Source of the DNA: Simonsiella sp051414845 | Lineage (GTDB): Bacteria; Pseudomonadota; Gammaproteobacteria; Burkholderiales; Neisseriaceae | DNA length: 64,000 nucleotides | Direction: 5' to 3' | Assembly (NCBI GenBank): GCA_051414845.1 | Contig: CP183313.1 | Coordinates: forward strand, 806,001-870,000 | Part shown: positions 34,843 to 43,177 of the stretch, in pieces | How the letters are laid out: every line of letters starts with the position of its first letter | How positions within the stretch are numbered: position 1 is the first letter of the stretch | Position numbers and translations under genes: made by a program | The notes under the pieces: model-generated | The model's database searches: none | The model's input: the letters and a program-made list of their open reading frames with translations, nothing else | What the model was told of the DNA's origin: nothing

Positions 34843-35071
34843 GATTTGCACTTAGCGCAATGCCTTGATTGATTTCATCTAAACTGGCGCGAATATCCGT
34901 TCGCATCAAACCTTTCAAGCGGCGCACATCGCCTTATGGGTAAATCGCGCTTTCTGTGGCGTGATGTTTTTTGAAAATATCCACAATCAAATCACTCATG
35001 CTCACGCCTTGCTTTTGCGCAGTTTGGATAATGGTTTGTTCAATATGTGAAGGTAAGTTTAAAGTCAGCAT
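34832..35071 (-). pseudogene. VapB-type ribbon-helix-helix antitoxin with an in-frame TAA
   Basis: From ATG 35071, with AAAGGAG at good spacing: MLTLNLPSHIEQTIIQTAQK and QGVSMSDLIVDIFKKHHATESAIYP, then TAA (34934-34936), then in frame GDVRRLKGLMRTDIRASLDEINQGIALSANHGE with stop overlapping the toxin ATG. The first 45 residues are a CopG/ribbon-helix-helix DNA-binding part; the lost tail would be the toxin-binding part. The truncated product could still bind DNA. The second half could be a separate translation only from an internal start. Confidence 0.75.
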
Positions 35072-35132
35072 TTTGGCAACTCCTTTTATTCAATGTAAAT
35101 ATTTTAACATATTCAATCAAATAAAACAGTTC

Positions 35133-35173
35133 AGGCAGCCTGAAAACAAGTTTTCTTATTTTTCAGGCTGCCT
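35133..35173. terminator. DUS inverted pair upstream of vapB
   Basis: AGGCAGCCTGAA and TTCAGGCTGCCT with a 17-base loop. It lies just after the stop of the minus-strand 35658 gene and ends transcription before the toxin-antitoxin promoter. Confidence 0.65.
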
Positions 35174-35178
35174 TATGT

Positions 35179-35658
35179 TTAATCAGGCTTATGCTCCCAA
35201 CTTTTTTGGTTGAAATCATAAGAATATCTATCAAATACATTTATCGCAGACGAGTAAATCAAAATTGGCGAACGCTGATTTTTTTCACACTCTCCAAGGC
35301 AAATATAGTGCAAGTGATACGATGTTGTTGGGTGCTGCGTTTTCCATTCTTGCATAGTCGGATAGCGTTCATTTTGCGCGTAAAAATGGTGTAATTCCGT
35401 TGTGATTTGATTGGCATATTGACGCAAATTGTGTTGATAATATTGATGATGTGCGAACATCAACGCAAAACCTATTTGCCATAACACACATTGTTTTCCC
35501 CATGTTTTGTCGGTCTTTTTTGAGAAAATTAAATTAGTTGGTGCGTAAATTACCCAGCCAAAAAGCCATAAAAATCCCAATCCTGAACCGCCAACCATCG
35601 GCGCGGACAGAAACAACATTAAGCCAATGAAAAAGAGTGTTTTTGCATATTTTTTCAT
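35179..35658 (-). CDS. Hypothetical membrane protein
   Basis: 159 residues. Two or three hydrophobic segments in the first 75 residues (TLFFIGLMLFLSAPMVGGSGLGFLWLFGWVIYAP, QCVLWQIGFALMFA), then a soluble tail of about 85 residues with YPTMQEWKTQHPTTSYHLHYICLGECEKNQRSPILIYSSAINVFDRYSYDF. The tail resembles the outer part of pseudopilin-like or type II secretion small proteins only vaguely. I do not recognise it. It is the one intact gene amid interrupted neighbours. Confidence 0.7.
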   Translation of the reverse strand: MKKYAKTLFFIGLMLFLSAPMVGGSGLGFLWLFGWVIYAPTNLIFSKKTDKTWGKQCVLWQIGFALMFAHHQYYQHNLRQYANQITTELHHFYAQNERYPTMQEWKTQHPTTSYHLHYICLGECEKNQRSPILIYSSAINVFDRYSYDFNQKSWEHKPD

Positions 35659-35696
35659 GTTTGTTTACTAAAAGTATTTTCAGGCAGCCTGAAGAC

Positions 35697-36083
35697 TTAC
35701 TGCTTTAAATAATTCAAATCCAAAATATGATGCCCTAAAATTTCACGACGCATTTTATCCACCACCACAACCAAATGAGTGTTATCCAATGGAACAGGAA
35801 TGCCAATATGTTGATATTCTTCATCTCTTGTTTTATAAATTCAGCACACATGCCATTCCCAAGCTGTACAACTATGGTACGAATCTTCAATCACAATATC
35901 TGCATAAGCCCATAAATCCACTAATTCTTCCGCACTACTGGTAATGTTATTCATCGGTATGGTTTGGGTTTTCAAAAAAGCTTCTTTGTCCAATAAATGT
36001 GTTTGTATAATCAAATCTCTATAAATATTTTCAGGCAGCCTGAAAACTGAGTTTACCCCACTTTTTAGGCTGCCTGAAATCAT
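35697..36083 (-). pseudogene. Gene remnant with DUS-derived N-terminus and an in-frame TGA
   Basis: The open frame begins with two DUS copies (ISGSLKSG, FRLPEN), so the natural N-terminus appears lost. It then reads IYRDLIIQTHLLDKEAFLKT...ELVDLWAYADIVIEDSYHSCTAWEWHVC, a TGA (35841-35843), and in the same frame IYKTRDEEYQHIGIPVPLDNTHLVVVVDKMRREILGHHILDLNYLKQ to the stop at 35697. One CGA or TGG change would explain the TGA. Family not recognised. It lies between purH and the 35658 gene. Confidence 0.65.
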
Positions 36084-36095
36084 TAATCAACCTAA

Positions 36096-37676
36096 TCAAT
36101 GGCGAAAATGGCGCACACCCGTTACCACCATCGCCATGCCATGCTCGTCTGCCGCCGCGAACACTTCCTCATCACGCATAGAACCTGCTGGGTGAATCAC
36201 CGCTTTAATCCCTTGCTCGGCAATCACGTCCACGCCATCGCGGAATGGGAAAAATGCGTCCGAAGCCGCACACGCGCCGTTCAAATCAAAACTGCCATCT
36301 TGTGCTTTACGCGCGGCAATGCGGGTGCTGTCCACGCGGCTCATTTGCCCCGCGCCAATGCCGTAAGTCTGACCGCCTTTGCCAAACACAATCGCGTTGG
36401 ATTTCACAAATTTCGCCACATTCCACACAAACAGCAAATCTTGCCATTCCTGTTCGGTCGGTTGGCGTTTGGACACGACTTTCAAATCCGCGCGTGAAAT
36501 TTGATGAATATCAGGCGTTTGCACCAACAAGCCACCGCCGACACGTTTCAATTCAAAACGGTTCGCGCCTGCCTGCAAGGGGATTTCCAATACGCGCACA
36601 TTTTTCTTTTCCGCCAAAATCGCCAACGCTTCGGGCGTGAATTTGGGCGACATAATCACTTCCATAAATTGATTGTCCGTGATTTGCTTAGCGGTCGCAC
36701 CGTCCACTTCGCGGTTAAACGCGATAATGCCACCAAAAGCACTTGTGGAATCAGTTGCATACGCCAAACGGTACGCGTTCAACGTGTTCGCCGCCACCGC
36801 CACGCCGCACGGATTGGCGTGTTTCACAATCACACACGCAGGCTGTTCAAACGCTTTAACCGCTTCCCAAGCCGCGTCTGAATCGGCAATATTGTTGTAA
36901 GACAATTCCTTACCTTGCAACTGGGTGTAGGCGGACAGGCTACCTGCGGCTGGATAAATATCGCGGTAAAACGCGGCTTGTTGGTGCGGATTTTCGCCGT
37001 AGCGCATTTCTTGCACTTTCAGCCAGCTTTGGTTGAATTGTTGTGGGAAGGCGTTGATTTGCGGTTCGCCCGACAATTTTTCGTCCGACACGCTGGTCAA
37101 ATAATTGGCAATCATGCCGTCATATTGTGCGGTGTGGCTGAATGCTTTGCGCGACAAATTAAAGCGTGTTTTGTCCGACAAGCTGCCTGAATTTTCGTTC
37201 AACTCGTTGATAATGCTTTCGAAATCTGCATTATCGGTAACAATGGCAACGTGTTGCCAGTTTTTCGCGGCAGAACGCACCATCGTAGGCCCTCCGATGT
37301 CAATGTTTTCAATCGCGTCTTCCAGTGTACAGCCTGCTTTGGCAATGGTCGCGGCAAAGGGATACAAATTCACGCACACCAAATCAATGCGGTCAATGCC
37401 GTGTTCGCGCATGGCGGCAACGTGTTCGTCCAAATCGCGTCTGCCCAAAATGCCGCCGTGAATTTTCGGGTGCAGCGTTTTCACGCGCCCGTCCAGCATT
37501 TCGGGAAAGCCCGTGTAATCCGCCACTTCAATCACGGGAATTTGCGCGTCCGCCAACAATTTCGCCGTGCCGCCTGTGGACAAAATTTCCACGCCCAACA
37601 CGTTGAGTGCGCGGGCAAATTCCACCACATCGGTTTTGTCGGACAAGCTGATTAAGGCGCGTTTAATTTGTGTCAT
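36096..37676 (-). CDS. purH: Bifunctional AICAR transformylase / IMP cyclohydrolase
   Basis: Last two steps of IMP synthesis. 526 residues. N-terminal MGS-like cyclohydrolase domain (RALISLSDKTDVVEFARALNVLGVEILSTGGTAKLL, HPKIHGGILGRRD), then the transformylase domain with RYGENPHQQAAFY, CVIVKHANPCGVAVA, FGGIIAFNREVD, KSNAIVFGKGGQTYGIGAGQMSRVDS and AASDAFFPFRDGVD. Full length. An internal DUS encodes SGSLSDKT. It appears to be a single gene. Confidence 0.98.
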   Translation of the reverse strand: MTQIKRALISLSDKTDVVEFARALNVLGVEILSTGGTAKLLADAQIPVIEVADYTGFPEMLDGRVKTLHPKIHGGILGRRDLDEHVAAMREHGIDRIDLVCVNLYPFAATIAKAGCTLEDAIENIDIGGPTMVRSAAKNWQHVAIVTDNADFESIINELNENSGSLSDKTRFNLSRKAFSHTAQYDGMIANYLTSVSDEKLSGEPQINAFPQQFNQSWLKVQEMRYGENPHQQAAFYRDIYPAAGSLSAYTQLQGKELSYNNIADSDAAWEAVKAFEQPACVIVKHANPCGVAVAANTLNAYRLAYATDSTSAFGGIIAFNREVDGATAKQITDNQFMEVIMSPKFTPEALAILAEKKNVRVLEIPLQAGANRFELKRVGGGLLVQTPDIHQISRADLKVVSKRQPTEQEWQDLLFVWNVAKFVKSNAIVFGKGGQTYGIGAGQMSRVDSTRIAARKAQDGSFDLNGACAASDAFFPFRDGVDVIAEQGIKAVIHPAGSMRDEEVFAAADEHGMAMVVTGVRHFRH

Positions 37677-37757
37677 TTGTATGTTTCCTTGTTAAAACAT
37701 TGGGTTAGGTTGGTAAATTTCTTTGTGAATGTATTTTCAGGTAGCCTGAAAATGGAT

Positions 37758-38405
37758 TCAACGCTTTTTCAATGATTGAATATGTTGTTTGTTTCGTTGC
37801 CGATTAGTAATAAATTCAGGATTAGCTAAAATTTTACAGACCACTTGGATATCTTGCTCACTCAAAATTGGTCGTCTAAATTGACAAATATAATCATCAA
37901 ATTGAGTTAAATCACAAACGTTATTAGGCATTTGAGTTTTAAATTCGTGGTTGTGATGAGTAAATACAATAACCGAGTGAAATACATTTTCAGGCAGCCT
38001 TAACATTTCTGATAATGTCTTGATATGTTTATAGTTTTGTTGTAAAGGATTTTGAAAGTATGATTTTTTCTGATAAATCACTTGCGTCCATTTAGCTTGT
38101 TGTTCGCTACCAAAAATCCAGCCTTGATAATTTTTGGTTTCTACTACAAAAATACCGTAAATAGATACAAAAACATGGTCTATTTGAGTAGTTTCACGGT
38201 TAAACGGCAAAATTAAATTATGAAATGGGCGATAAATATTGGGATTTAGCTTTAGTGCAGCTCTAGTTTGTACCATTTTTTCGCCAAAGAAACCTTTAAC
38301 TTTTGGTGATTTTAAAATAAGTAATAAAATAAAAAATGGAATAAACCACGCGATAGAAGAAAACACTAGCCAAATGCCTGATAATAAGGAGTTTAATATA
38401 TTCAT
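37758..38405 (-). CDS. NERD domain protein (first of two)
   Basis: 215 residues. An N-terminal membrane helix (ILNSLLSGIWLVFSSIAWFIPFFILLLIL), then a NERD (nuclease-related) domain: FHNLILPFNRETTQIDHVFVSIYGIFVVETKNYQGWIFG, with the Asp-His and Glu-x-Lys of the PD-(D/E)xK-like core, then NPLQQNYKHIKTL and VIVFTHHNHEF. The role of bacterial NERD proteins is not established; DNA processing is inferred. A related copy is at 39197. Confidence 0.88.
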   Translation of the reverse strand: MNILNSLLSGIWLVFSSIAWFIPFFILLLILKSPKVKGFFGEKMVQTRAALKLNPNIYRPFHNLILPFNRETTQIDHVFVSIYGIFVVETKNYQGWIFGSEQQAKWTQVIYQKKSYFQNPLQQNYKHIKTLSEMLRLPENVFHSVIVFTHHNHEFKTQMPNNVCDLTQFDDYICQFRRPILSEQDIQVVCKILANPEFITNRQRNKQHIQSLKKR

Positions 38406-38417
38406 GGTAATTATTTT

Positions 38418-39148
38418 TCAGGCAGCCTGAATTTTATTTCTATCCAAAAATTTGGGCAACAAGCCTGCCGCAATCGTAGAACAAATAATCAAGGCCACGC
38501 CCGCCCAAGCCAGCCATGCCAAACGTTCGCCCAACAGCAGCACAGCAAACAACACGCCAAACACAGGTTCAAGCGCAATCAATAAGCCTGACGCGTTTGC
38601 CGAAACCTGATTCATACCGCGATTCCAAAGCCAATACGCCAGCCAATTACACACCACGCCTAAATATAAAATGCTTACGCCGCCTTGCCAGGTCCAGTTA
38701 ATCTGCGTTGCGTGGAAAACAGCAGCGTTATCGGTACGCACGACAATGCGCCCACAACCAGCGACAGCACGGTATAACTGGGTGCACCAATGCGCGTAAT
38801 CAATTTTTTCGTTGGGCGAAACGCAATGCAAAATACGAGTCCACCCAACAAAACCAAGCTGTTGCCCAATAAATGGCTCATGCCACCGCCGCCGTGTTCC
38901 GTGCCACCTGCAACAAGCAAATACACGCCCACAAACGCCAACGCACCGCATAACCAATGAAACCAACGCGCTTTGTCGCCAAAGAAAAAATGCCCCACAA
39001 AAATCATCATCAGCGGTTCAAGTCCAACCAAGGTAATCGCGCTGGCGGCAGATATATAGCTTAAGCCAATGAATTGCAACAAAAAAATTACCACATAATT
39101 AATAAAAGAGCTGCTCCAAATAATTAAGGCAAGGATTTGATACCACAT
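38418..39148 (-). pseudogene. EamA/DMT-family transporter with internal deletion and frameshift
   Basis: The first frame starts MWYQILALIIWSSSFI and jumps directly to LLQFIGLSYISAASAITLVGLEPLMMIFVGHFFFG, missing the segment that normally holds TM2-TM3, about 60 residues. It continues to PITLLFSTQ near 38710. The rest runs in another frame, INWTWQGGVSILYLGVVCNWLAYWLWNRGMNQVSANASGLLIALEPVFGVLFAVLLLGERL. So a deletion and a frameshift both hit the gene. The end (NKIQAA plus stop) is a DUS. It lies between two NERD genes. Confidence 0.85.
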
Positions 39149-39196
39149 GGTTTTTTCTTTTCAGGCAGCCTGAAATGCTGTTTAGTGCAGAGAAAA

Positions 39197-39976
39197 TTAA
39201 TGGATAATGTGCTTTTGCAAACTGGAAACGTGTTGATGTTTGCGTTCTACCGTTGTTTGCCAATCCGCATGTGATAAGGTCGCACAAATTCTCGCAACTT
39301 GCACATCATCAATGATAACTTCCTGAAATGATTGAATGTAATCAATAAAATCTTTGGCTAAACAAACATTGCTAGGCAACTCGGTTTTCAGTTGGCATTG
39401 CCGATGCGTGAATACCACAACCGAATGTAAACGGTTTGCAGGCTGCCTAACGATGTGGCGCAAGGCATCAATATGATATTGATTTTGCAACAAAGGGTTA
39501 TCCAGCCAATATTTTGGTGCATGGCGCGATAAAGTTTGCCGCCAACGCACTTCATCTGCTTTGCCATAAATCCAGCCTTGATGGTATTTGGTTTCAACCA
39601 CAAAAATGCCATAAGGAGAAACCAAAATGCCATCAATTTCTGTGGTTTTACCCAAACGCGTTGGAATAATTAAATTATTGAAGTAATGGTATTTTTCTGG
39701 GTTTAAATGATTTAACACCAATACTTTGATAATTTGTTCACCCGTTGCACCTTTTTTCTCGGATAGGGTTTTGTCTTGAAATTCAGGCAGGTAAACAGGT
39801 TTTTCTTTTTCTTCACGCGACTGCGTTGCTATTGGTGACTTTGGCGTTACGCGCTTTTTGTTGCGTCTTTTCTGTTTAATTTTGCGTTGGCGTTCGCTAT
39901 TTTTATTGTGTACATAAGCAAATAGGAATGCCCAAAATACAAACAGAAAAGTGAGTGAAAAAATCATGGTGTCCAT
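39197..39976 (-). CDS. NERD domain protein (second of two)
   Basis: 259 residues. An N-terminal helix (MIFSLTFLFVFWAFLFAYVH), a very basic linker (RQRKIKQKRRNKKR), then a NERD domain: NNLIIPTRLGKTTEIDGILVSPYGIFVVETKYHQGWIYGK, NPLLQNQYHIDALRHIV and VVVFTHRQCQLKTELP. Its domain aligns over the whole length with that of the 37758 gene, so the two are paralogues. The start may be 39976 or 39967. Function unknown. Confidence 0.88.
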   Translation of the reverse strand: MDTMIFSLTFLFVFWAFLFAYVHNKNSERQRKIKQKRRNKKRVTPKSPIATQSREEKEKPVYLPEFQDKTLSEKKGATGEQIIKVLVLNHLNPEKYHYFNNLIIPTRLGKTTEIDGILVSPYGIFVVETKYHQGWIYGKADEVRWRQTLSRHAPKYWLDNPLLQNQYHIDALRHIVRQPANRLHSVVVFTHRQCQLKTELPSNVCLAKDFIDYIQSFQEVIIDDVQVARICATLSHADWQTTVERKHQHVSSLQKHIIH

Positions 39977-40046
39977 ATGATTTTGCTTTCAGGCTGCCTG
40001 AAAATACAGGATAAAACTTGGAGCCGGGACGTTCGCGCTTCATGAT

Positions 40047-41102
40047 TTACGGCAACAACGCCACATGATTCAACCCCGCCGTTTCAGGCAGCCCAAACAT
40101 AATGTTCATATTTTGTACCGCTTGTCCTGCCGCGCCTTTGACCAAATTGTCTTGCACACTCAACAAAATCCAGACATTGTCCGCATATTCAGGCGCGCGC
40201 TGTACGGCAATGCGGCAAATATTCGCACCGCGCACGCTGCGGGTTTCGGGCGTGCTGCCTTCGGGCATCACATCCACAAAAGGGCTGCCTGAAAAATAAT
40301 CGGCAATGACTTCATGCGGATTGATGCCGTCTTGCAAATGCACATAGGTTGTGGCGTGCATGCCGCGAATCATCGGCGTTAAATGTGGCACGAAAATCAA
40401 TTTATCGGCAATATTTTTTTGCAATAAATCAATCGTTTGACGGATTTCAGGCAGGTGGCGATGTCCGTTCACGCCATAGGCTTTGAAATTATCGCCCGCT
40501 TCGCACAACAGCGTGCCAACGGCAGCTTTGCGTCCTGCACCTGAAATGCCCGATTTACAATCGGCGATAATCGGCATTTGCGGCAGCAGCGCGCCTTTTT
40601 TCAATAATGGAATCAAGGGCAATGACACGCAAGTCGGATAACAACCGGGGTTCGCCACCAGTCGCGCTGTCTGAATTTGCTCGCGATTGAGTTCGCATAA
40701 ACCGTAAACTGCTTCTTTCAAAGCTGGCTGTGCGGTAAAGGGCAAGCCATACCATTTTTCCCAAGTTGACACATCTTGAATGCGAAAATCGGCGGACAAA
40801 TCAATCACGCGCACGCCGCGTTCCAATAGCGCGGGCGCGTCGCGCATGGCAACACCGTGTGGCGTGGCGAAAAACACGACATCACACGCGGCTAAATCAG
40901 CTTCATTGGGGTCTTGAAATTGCAAATCGTACACGCCGCGCAAACTGGGGAAATAGTCGGAAATGTGTATGTCTGCTTCGCCGCGACTGGTAATGGCGGT
41001 TACGTTTGCATTGGGGTGATTTGCCAAGATGCGCAACAATTCCACACCCGTGTAGCCTGTTGCGCCGACAATGCCAATGTTAAGTTTTCGTTGTGTATTC
41101 AT
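40047..41102 (-). CDS. argC: N-acetyl-gamma-glutamyl-phosphate reductase
   Basis: Arginine synthesis, NADPH-dependent. 351 residues. GIVGATGYTGVELLRILANHPN is the nucleotide site, then VFFATPHGVAM, the catalytic Cys in VANPGCYPTCVSLPLIPL, GISGAGRKA and the late FVPHLTPMIRGMHATTYV. It is the longer (type 1) ArgC. A DUS inside encodes YFSGSPFV. It appears monocistronic, with a Correia element in its promoter region. Confidence 0.97.
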   Translation of the reverse strand: MNTQRKLNIGIVGATGYTGVELLRILANHPNANVTAITSRGEADIHISDYFPSLRGVYDLQFQDPNEADLAACDVVFFATPHGVAMRDAPALLERGVRVIDLSADFRIQDVSTWEKWYGLPFTAQPALKEAVYGLCELNREQIQTARLVANPGCYPTCVSLPLIPLLKKGALLPQMPIIADCKSGISGAGRKAAVGTLLCEAGDNFKAYGVNGHRHLPEIRQTIDLLQKNIADKLIFVPHLTPMIRGMHATTYVHLQDGINPHEVIADYFSGSPFVDVMPEGSTPETRSVRGANICRIAVQRAPEYADNVWILLSVQDNLVKGAAGQAVQNMNIMFGLPETAGLNHVALLP

Positions 41103-41125
41103 GATATTAATACGGTTTCGTTAAG

Positions 41126-41232
41126 TATAGTGAATTCAATTTAAATCAGTACAGCGTTGCCAGTTTCCTTATGTACTGGGTATACACGGCTCTGGCTGTT
41201 GCTTTGTCCTGATTTCAATTGAATCCACTATA
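41126..41232. mobile_element. Correia-like element, most canonical copy
   Basis: TATAGTGAATTCAATT at the left and AATTGAATCCACTATA at the right. Inside: AAATCAGTACAGCGTTGCC, TTATGTACTGGGTATACACGG and GTTGCTTTGTCCTGATTT. This closely follows the Correia repeat known from Neisseria (TATAGTGGATTAAATTTAAACCAGTACGGCGTTGCC). It lies 24 bases upstream of argC and may provide its promoter; Correia ends can carry -10 elements (TATAGT). Confidence 0.85.
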
Positions 41233-41240
41233 TAAGCACA

Positions 41241-41272
41241 TTCAGGCTGCCTGAACACTCAGGCAGCCTGAA
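41241..41272. terminator. DUS inverted pair downstream of the 41281 gene
   Basis: TTCAGGCTGCCTGAA and a near-complete TCAGGCAGCCTGAA arm with a three-base loop, 9 bases past the minus-strand stop. Confidence 0.7.
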
Positions 41273-41280
41273 ATATAAAA

Positions 41281-41634
41281 TCAATAATCACGCTCTTGCG
41301 GCGGCAGCGCGCGAGGACGTTTCAACGGCACAGCATTGCTGCGTGAGAGCAACAGCAACACGCCTAGCACCATCATGCCCAAAGCGAAAATCACGTTGGT
41401 TTCGTAGCCATATTCATACGACGCATAAATCGCCGCGCCGATATACATCATGAAGGGTCCTGAAACGATGGATTGCTTGTTAATCCCGTCCAAAATCAAC
41501 ACCAACAGACCACCTGCCATCAATGCAAAGGCAATAATCACGGATGTCTCAGGGAACCATTCCATGCTGCGCAAAAACCACAATGCGCCCACGACGATTA
41601 AAAATAAGGGCACAAACAGGGAAGATTGACGCAT
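41281..41634 (-). CDS. Small membrane protein, four TM segments
   Basis: 117 residues: SLFVPLFLIVVGALWFLRSM, VIIAFALMAGGLLVLILDGI, GPFMMYIGAAIYASYEYGY and NVIFALGMMVLGVLLLLSRS, with a basic/proline tail. The layout is like the small LiaI/DUF5668-type membrane modules, but identity is not certain. Conserved hypothetical. Confidence 0.78.
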   Translation of the reverse strand: MRQSSLFVPLFLIVVGALWFLRSMEWFPETSVIIAFALMAGGLLVLILDGINKQSIVSGPFMMYIGAAIYASYEYGYETNVIFALGMMVLGVLLLLSRSNAVPLKRPRALPPQERDY

Positions 41635-41719
41635 GATTTTTATCCTTGTGTTTCAGGCAGCCTTTTTTACATATTTCAGGCAGCCTGAAAAGTAACAAAA
41701 GAGTAGGGTACGTATTTCT

Positions 41720-42166
41720 TTACGCACGTTTAGGGTCATTGGGGCGCAACTGAGCAACCAGTTTATCCAAAATACCGTTAATAAACTTATGGCTATCTGT
41801 GCCACCAAAAGTTTTGGTCACTTCAATCGCTTCATTGATAATCACGGCATACGGTGTTTCGGGCATGGCACTCAACTCGTGTACCGCCATTAGCAAAATG
41901 CTGCGCTCAATCGGGTTAATCAGTTTTTCATCACGGTCAAGTTGCGGGCGGATGATTTGCATATAGTCGCGACGGTTGTTGTGTGCGCCAAAGAAAATGT
42001 GGGTAAACAATTCTGCGTCGGCACGTTTAAAATCAGTGTGTTCACGAATATTGTTGGCAACCTCAGGCGCGCCGGTATTGTTCATTTCCGCTTGATACAA
42101 GGCTTGCACGGCAAATTCACGTGCGCGACGACGAGGGGATTTATTGATTTTTTTTGCTTCGGTCAT
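41720..42166 (-). CDS. nusB: Transcription antitermination protein NusB
   Basis: 148 residues, all-helical. SPRRRAREFAVQALYQAEMN and the late IERSILLMAVHELSAMPETPYAVIINEAIEVTKTFGGTDSHKFINGILDKL are standard NusB. It binds boxA RNA with S10 for rRNA antitermination. It follows ribH by 222 bases that include a miniature element; in many bacteria ribH-nusB are directly adjacent, so the element probably inserted into the pair. Confidence 0.96.
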   Translation of the reverse strand: MTEAKKINKSPRRRAREFAVQALYQAEMNNTGAPEVANNIREHTDFKRADAELFTHIFFGAHNNRRDYMQIIRPQLDRDEKLINPIERSILLMAVHELSAMPETPYAVIINEAIEVTKTFGGTDSHKFINGILDKLVAQLRPNDPKRA

Positions 42167-42210
42167 GATGTTTTAATTCAATAGGTTAAGAGATTTCAAG
42201 CAGCTATTTA

Positions 42211-42316
42211 TATTTAGCCGTTTCAAATTGAAATAGGATAAGGCGGCAGTGAGAGCCGTGTACGCCTAGTATAAGGCATTGGCAACGCTGTATTATTTGT
42301 ATTTAAAACGACTATA
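42211..42316. mobile_element. Correia-like element between ribH and nusB
   Basis: TATTTAGCCGTTTCAAAT at one end and (reverse complement) TATAGTCGTTTTAAAT at the other. The core AGAGCCGTGTACGCCTAGTATAAGGCATTGGCAACGCTG matches the family. It separates two genes that are usually adjacent and co-transcribed. Confidence 0.65.
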
Positions 42317-42388
42317 AAAAAAGCAGCCTAAAAGAGTAGGGTAGACAGTGCATACCAAAATTTTGAACTATTTTCAGGCAGCCTGAAA

Positions 42389-42850
42389 TTAAACTTCTTC
42401 CAAAATCGTACGCACCAAATTTGCCATTTCTACGGCAACCATTGCCGCATCGGTCGCTTTTTCCTGAATGCGTACATGCGCTTGTTCGTCGTTTTCCGTA
42501 GTCAAAATCGCGTTGGCAATTGGGATATTGAAATCCAAACCCACGCGTGTTACGCCCGCGCCTGATTCGTTGGCAACCAATTCAAAATGATAGGTTTCGC
42601 CACGAATCACTGCGCCAAATGCAATTAATGCGTCAAATTCTTCGGTTGCCGCCAAGTTTTGCAAAGCCAGCGGCACTTCCAGCGCACCAGCAACAGTTAC
42701 CAATGTAATATCATCGTCGGCAACGCCTAATTCCAGCAGCTTTTTGTGTGCCACTTCAACCATCGCGCTGCCGATTTCATTGGTAAAACGCGCTTGGACG
42801 ATGCCGATTTTTAAATCTTTGCCGTTTAAATTGGGTGCAAAAGTGTTCAT
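42389..42850 (-). CDS. ribH: 6,7-dimethyl-8-ribityllumazine synthase
   Basis: Penultimate riboflavin step. 153 residues. IGIVQARFTNEIGSAMVEVAHKKLLELG, VTVAGALEVPLALQNLA, IAFGAVIRGETYHFELVANESGAGVTRVGLDFNIPIANAILTTENDEQAH. The His in GETYHFE is the catalytic residue. Forms 60-mer or decamer shells in the family. Confidence 0.97.
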   Translation of the reverse strand: MNTFAPNLNGKDLKIGIVQARFTNEIGSAMVEVAHKKLLELGVADDDITLVTVAGALEVPLALQNLAATEEFDALIAFGAVIRGETYHFELVANESGAGVTRVGLDFNIPIANAILTTENDEQAHVRIQEKATDAAMVAVEMANLVRTILEEV

Positions 42851-42907
42851 TTGTTTTCCTTATTTTAAGTTTTCAGGCTGCTTGAAAGTCAGCTGATTTA
42901 TTTATCT

Positions 42908-43144
42908 TCATGAATCAATGGTTTTATTGGTTAGATACACGGCAATTGGGCGCGTAATCATGGTGCACATAAACGCCACAGGCAGCGCAACCATATAAGA
43001 TTTAAGCACGCGCATCAAAAAATGTTCGTCTATGCCCACATTAATTGCCACCAAAACCGACGACATCAATAATCCCATCATTGATGCCATATAAAATGAA
43101 AAAACGACGTTCACATATTTTTTATTGATAAAACCGCGAGCCAT
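42908..43144 (-). CDS. DUF2798-type membrane protein
   Basis: 78 residues from MARGFINKKYVNVVFSFYMASMMGLLMSSVLVAINVG. A TTG start 10 codons upstream is possible. Two helices separated by IDEHFLMRVLKSYMVALPVAFMCTMITRPIAVYLTNK match DUF2798. Function unknown. Confidence 0.82.
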   Translation of the reverse strand: MARGFINKKYVNVVFSFYMASMMGLLMSSVLVAINVGIDEHFLMRVLKSYMVALPVAFMCTMITRPIAVYLTNKTIDS

Positions 43145-43177
43145 GATGTTGTCCGTATGTGTTTGTTTAATCAATAT

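Noticed and set aside
36099..37655. Series of plus-strand frames opposite purH
   Set aside because: Antisense shadows; purH is complete and well conserved on the minus strand.
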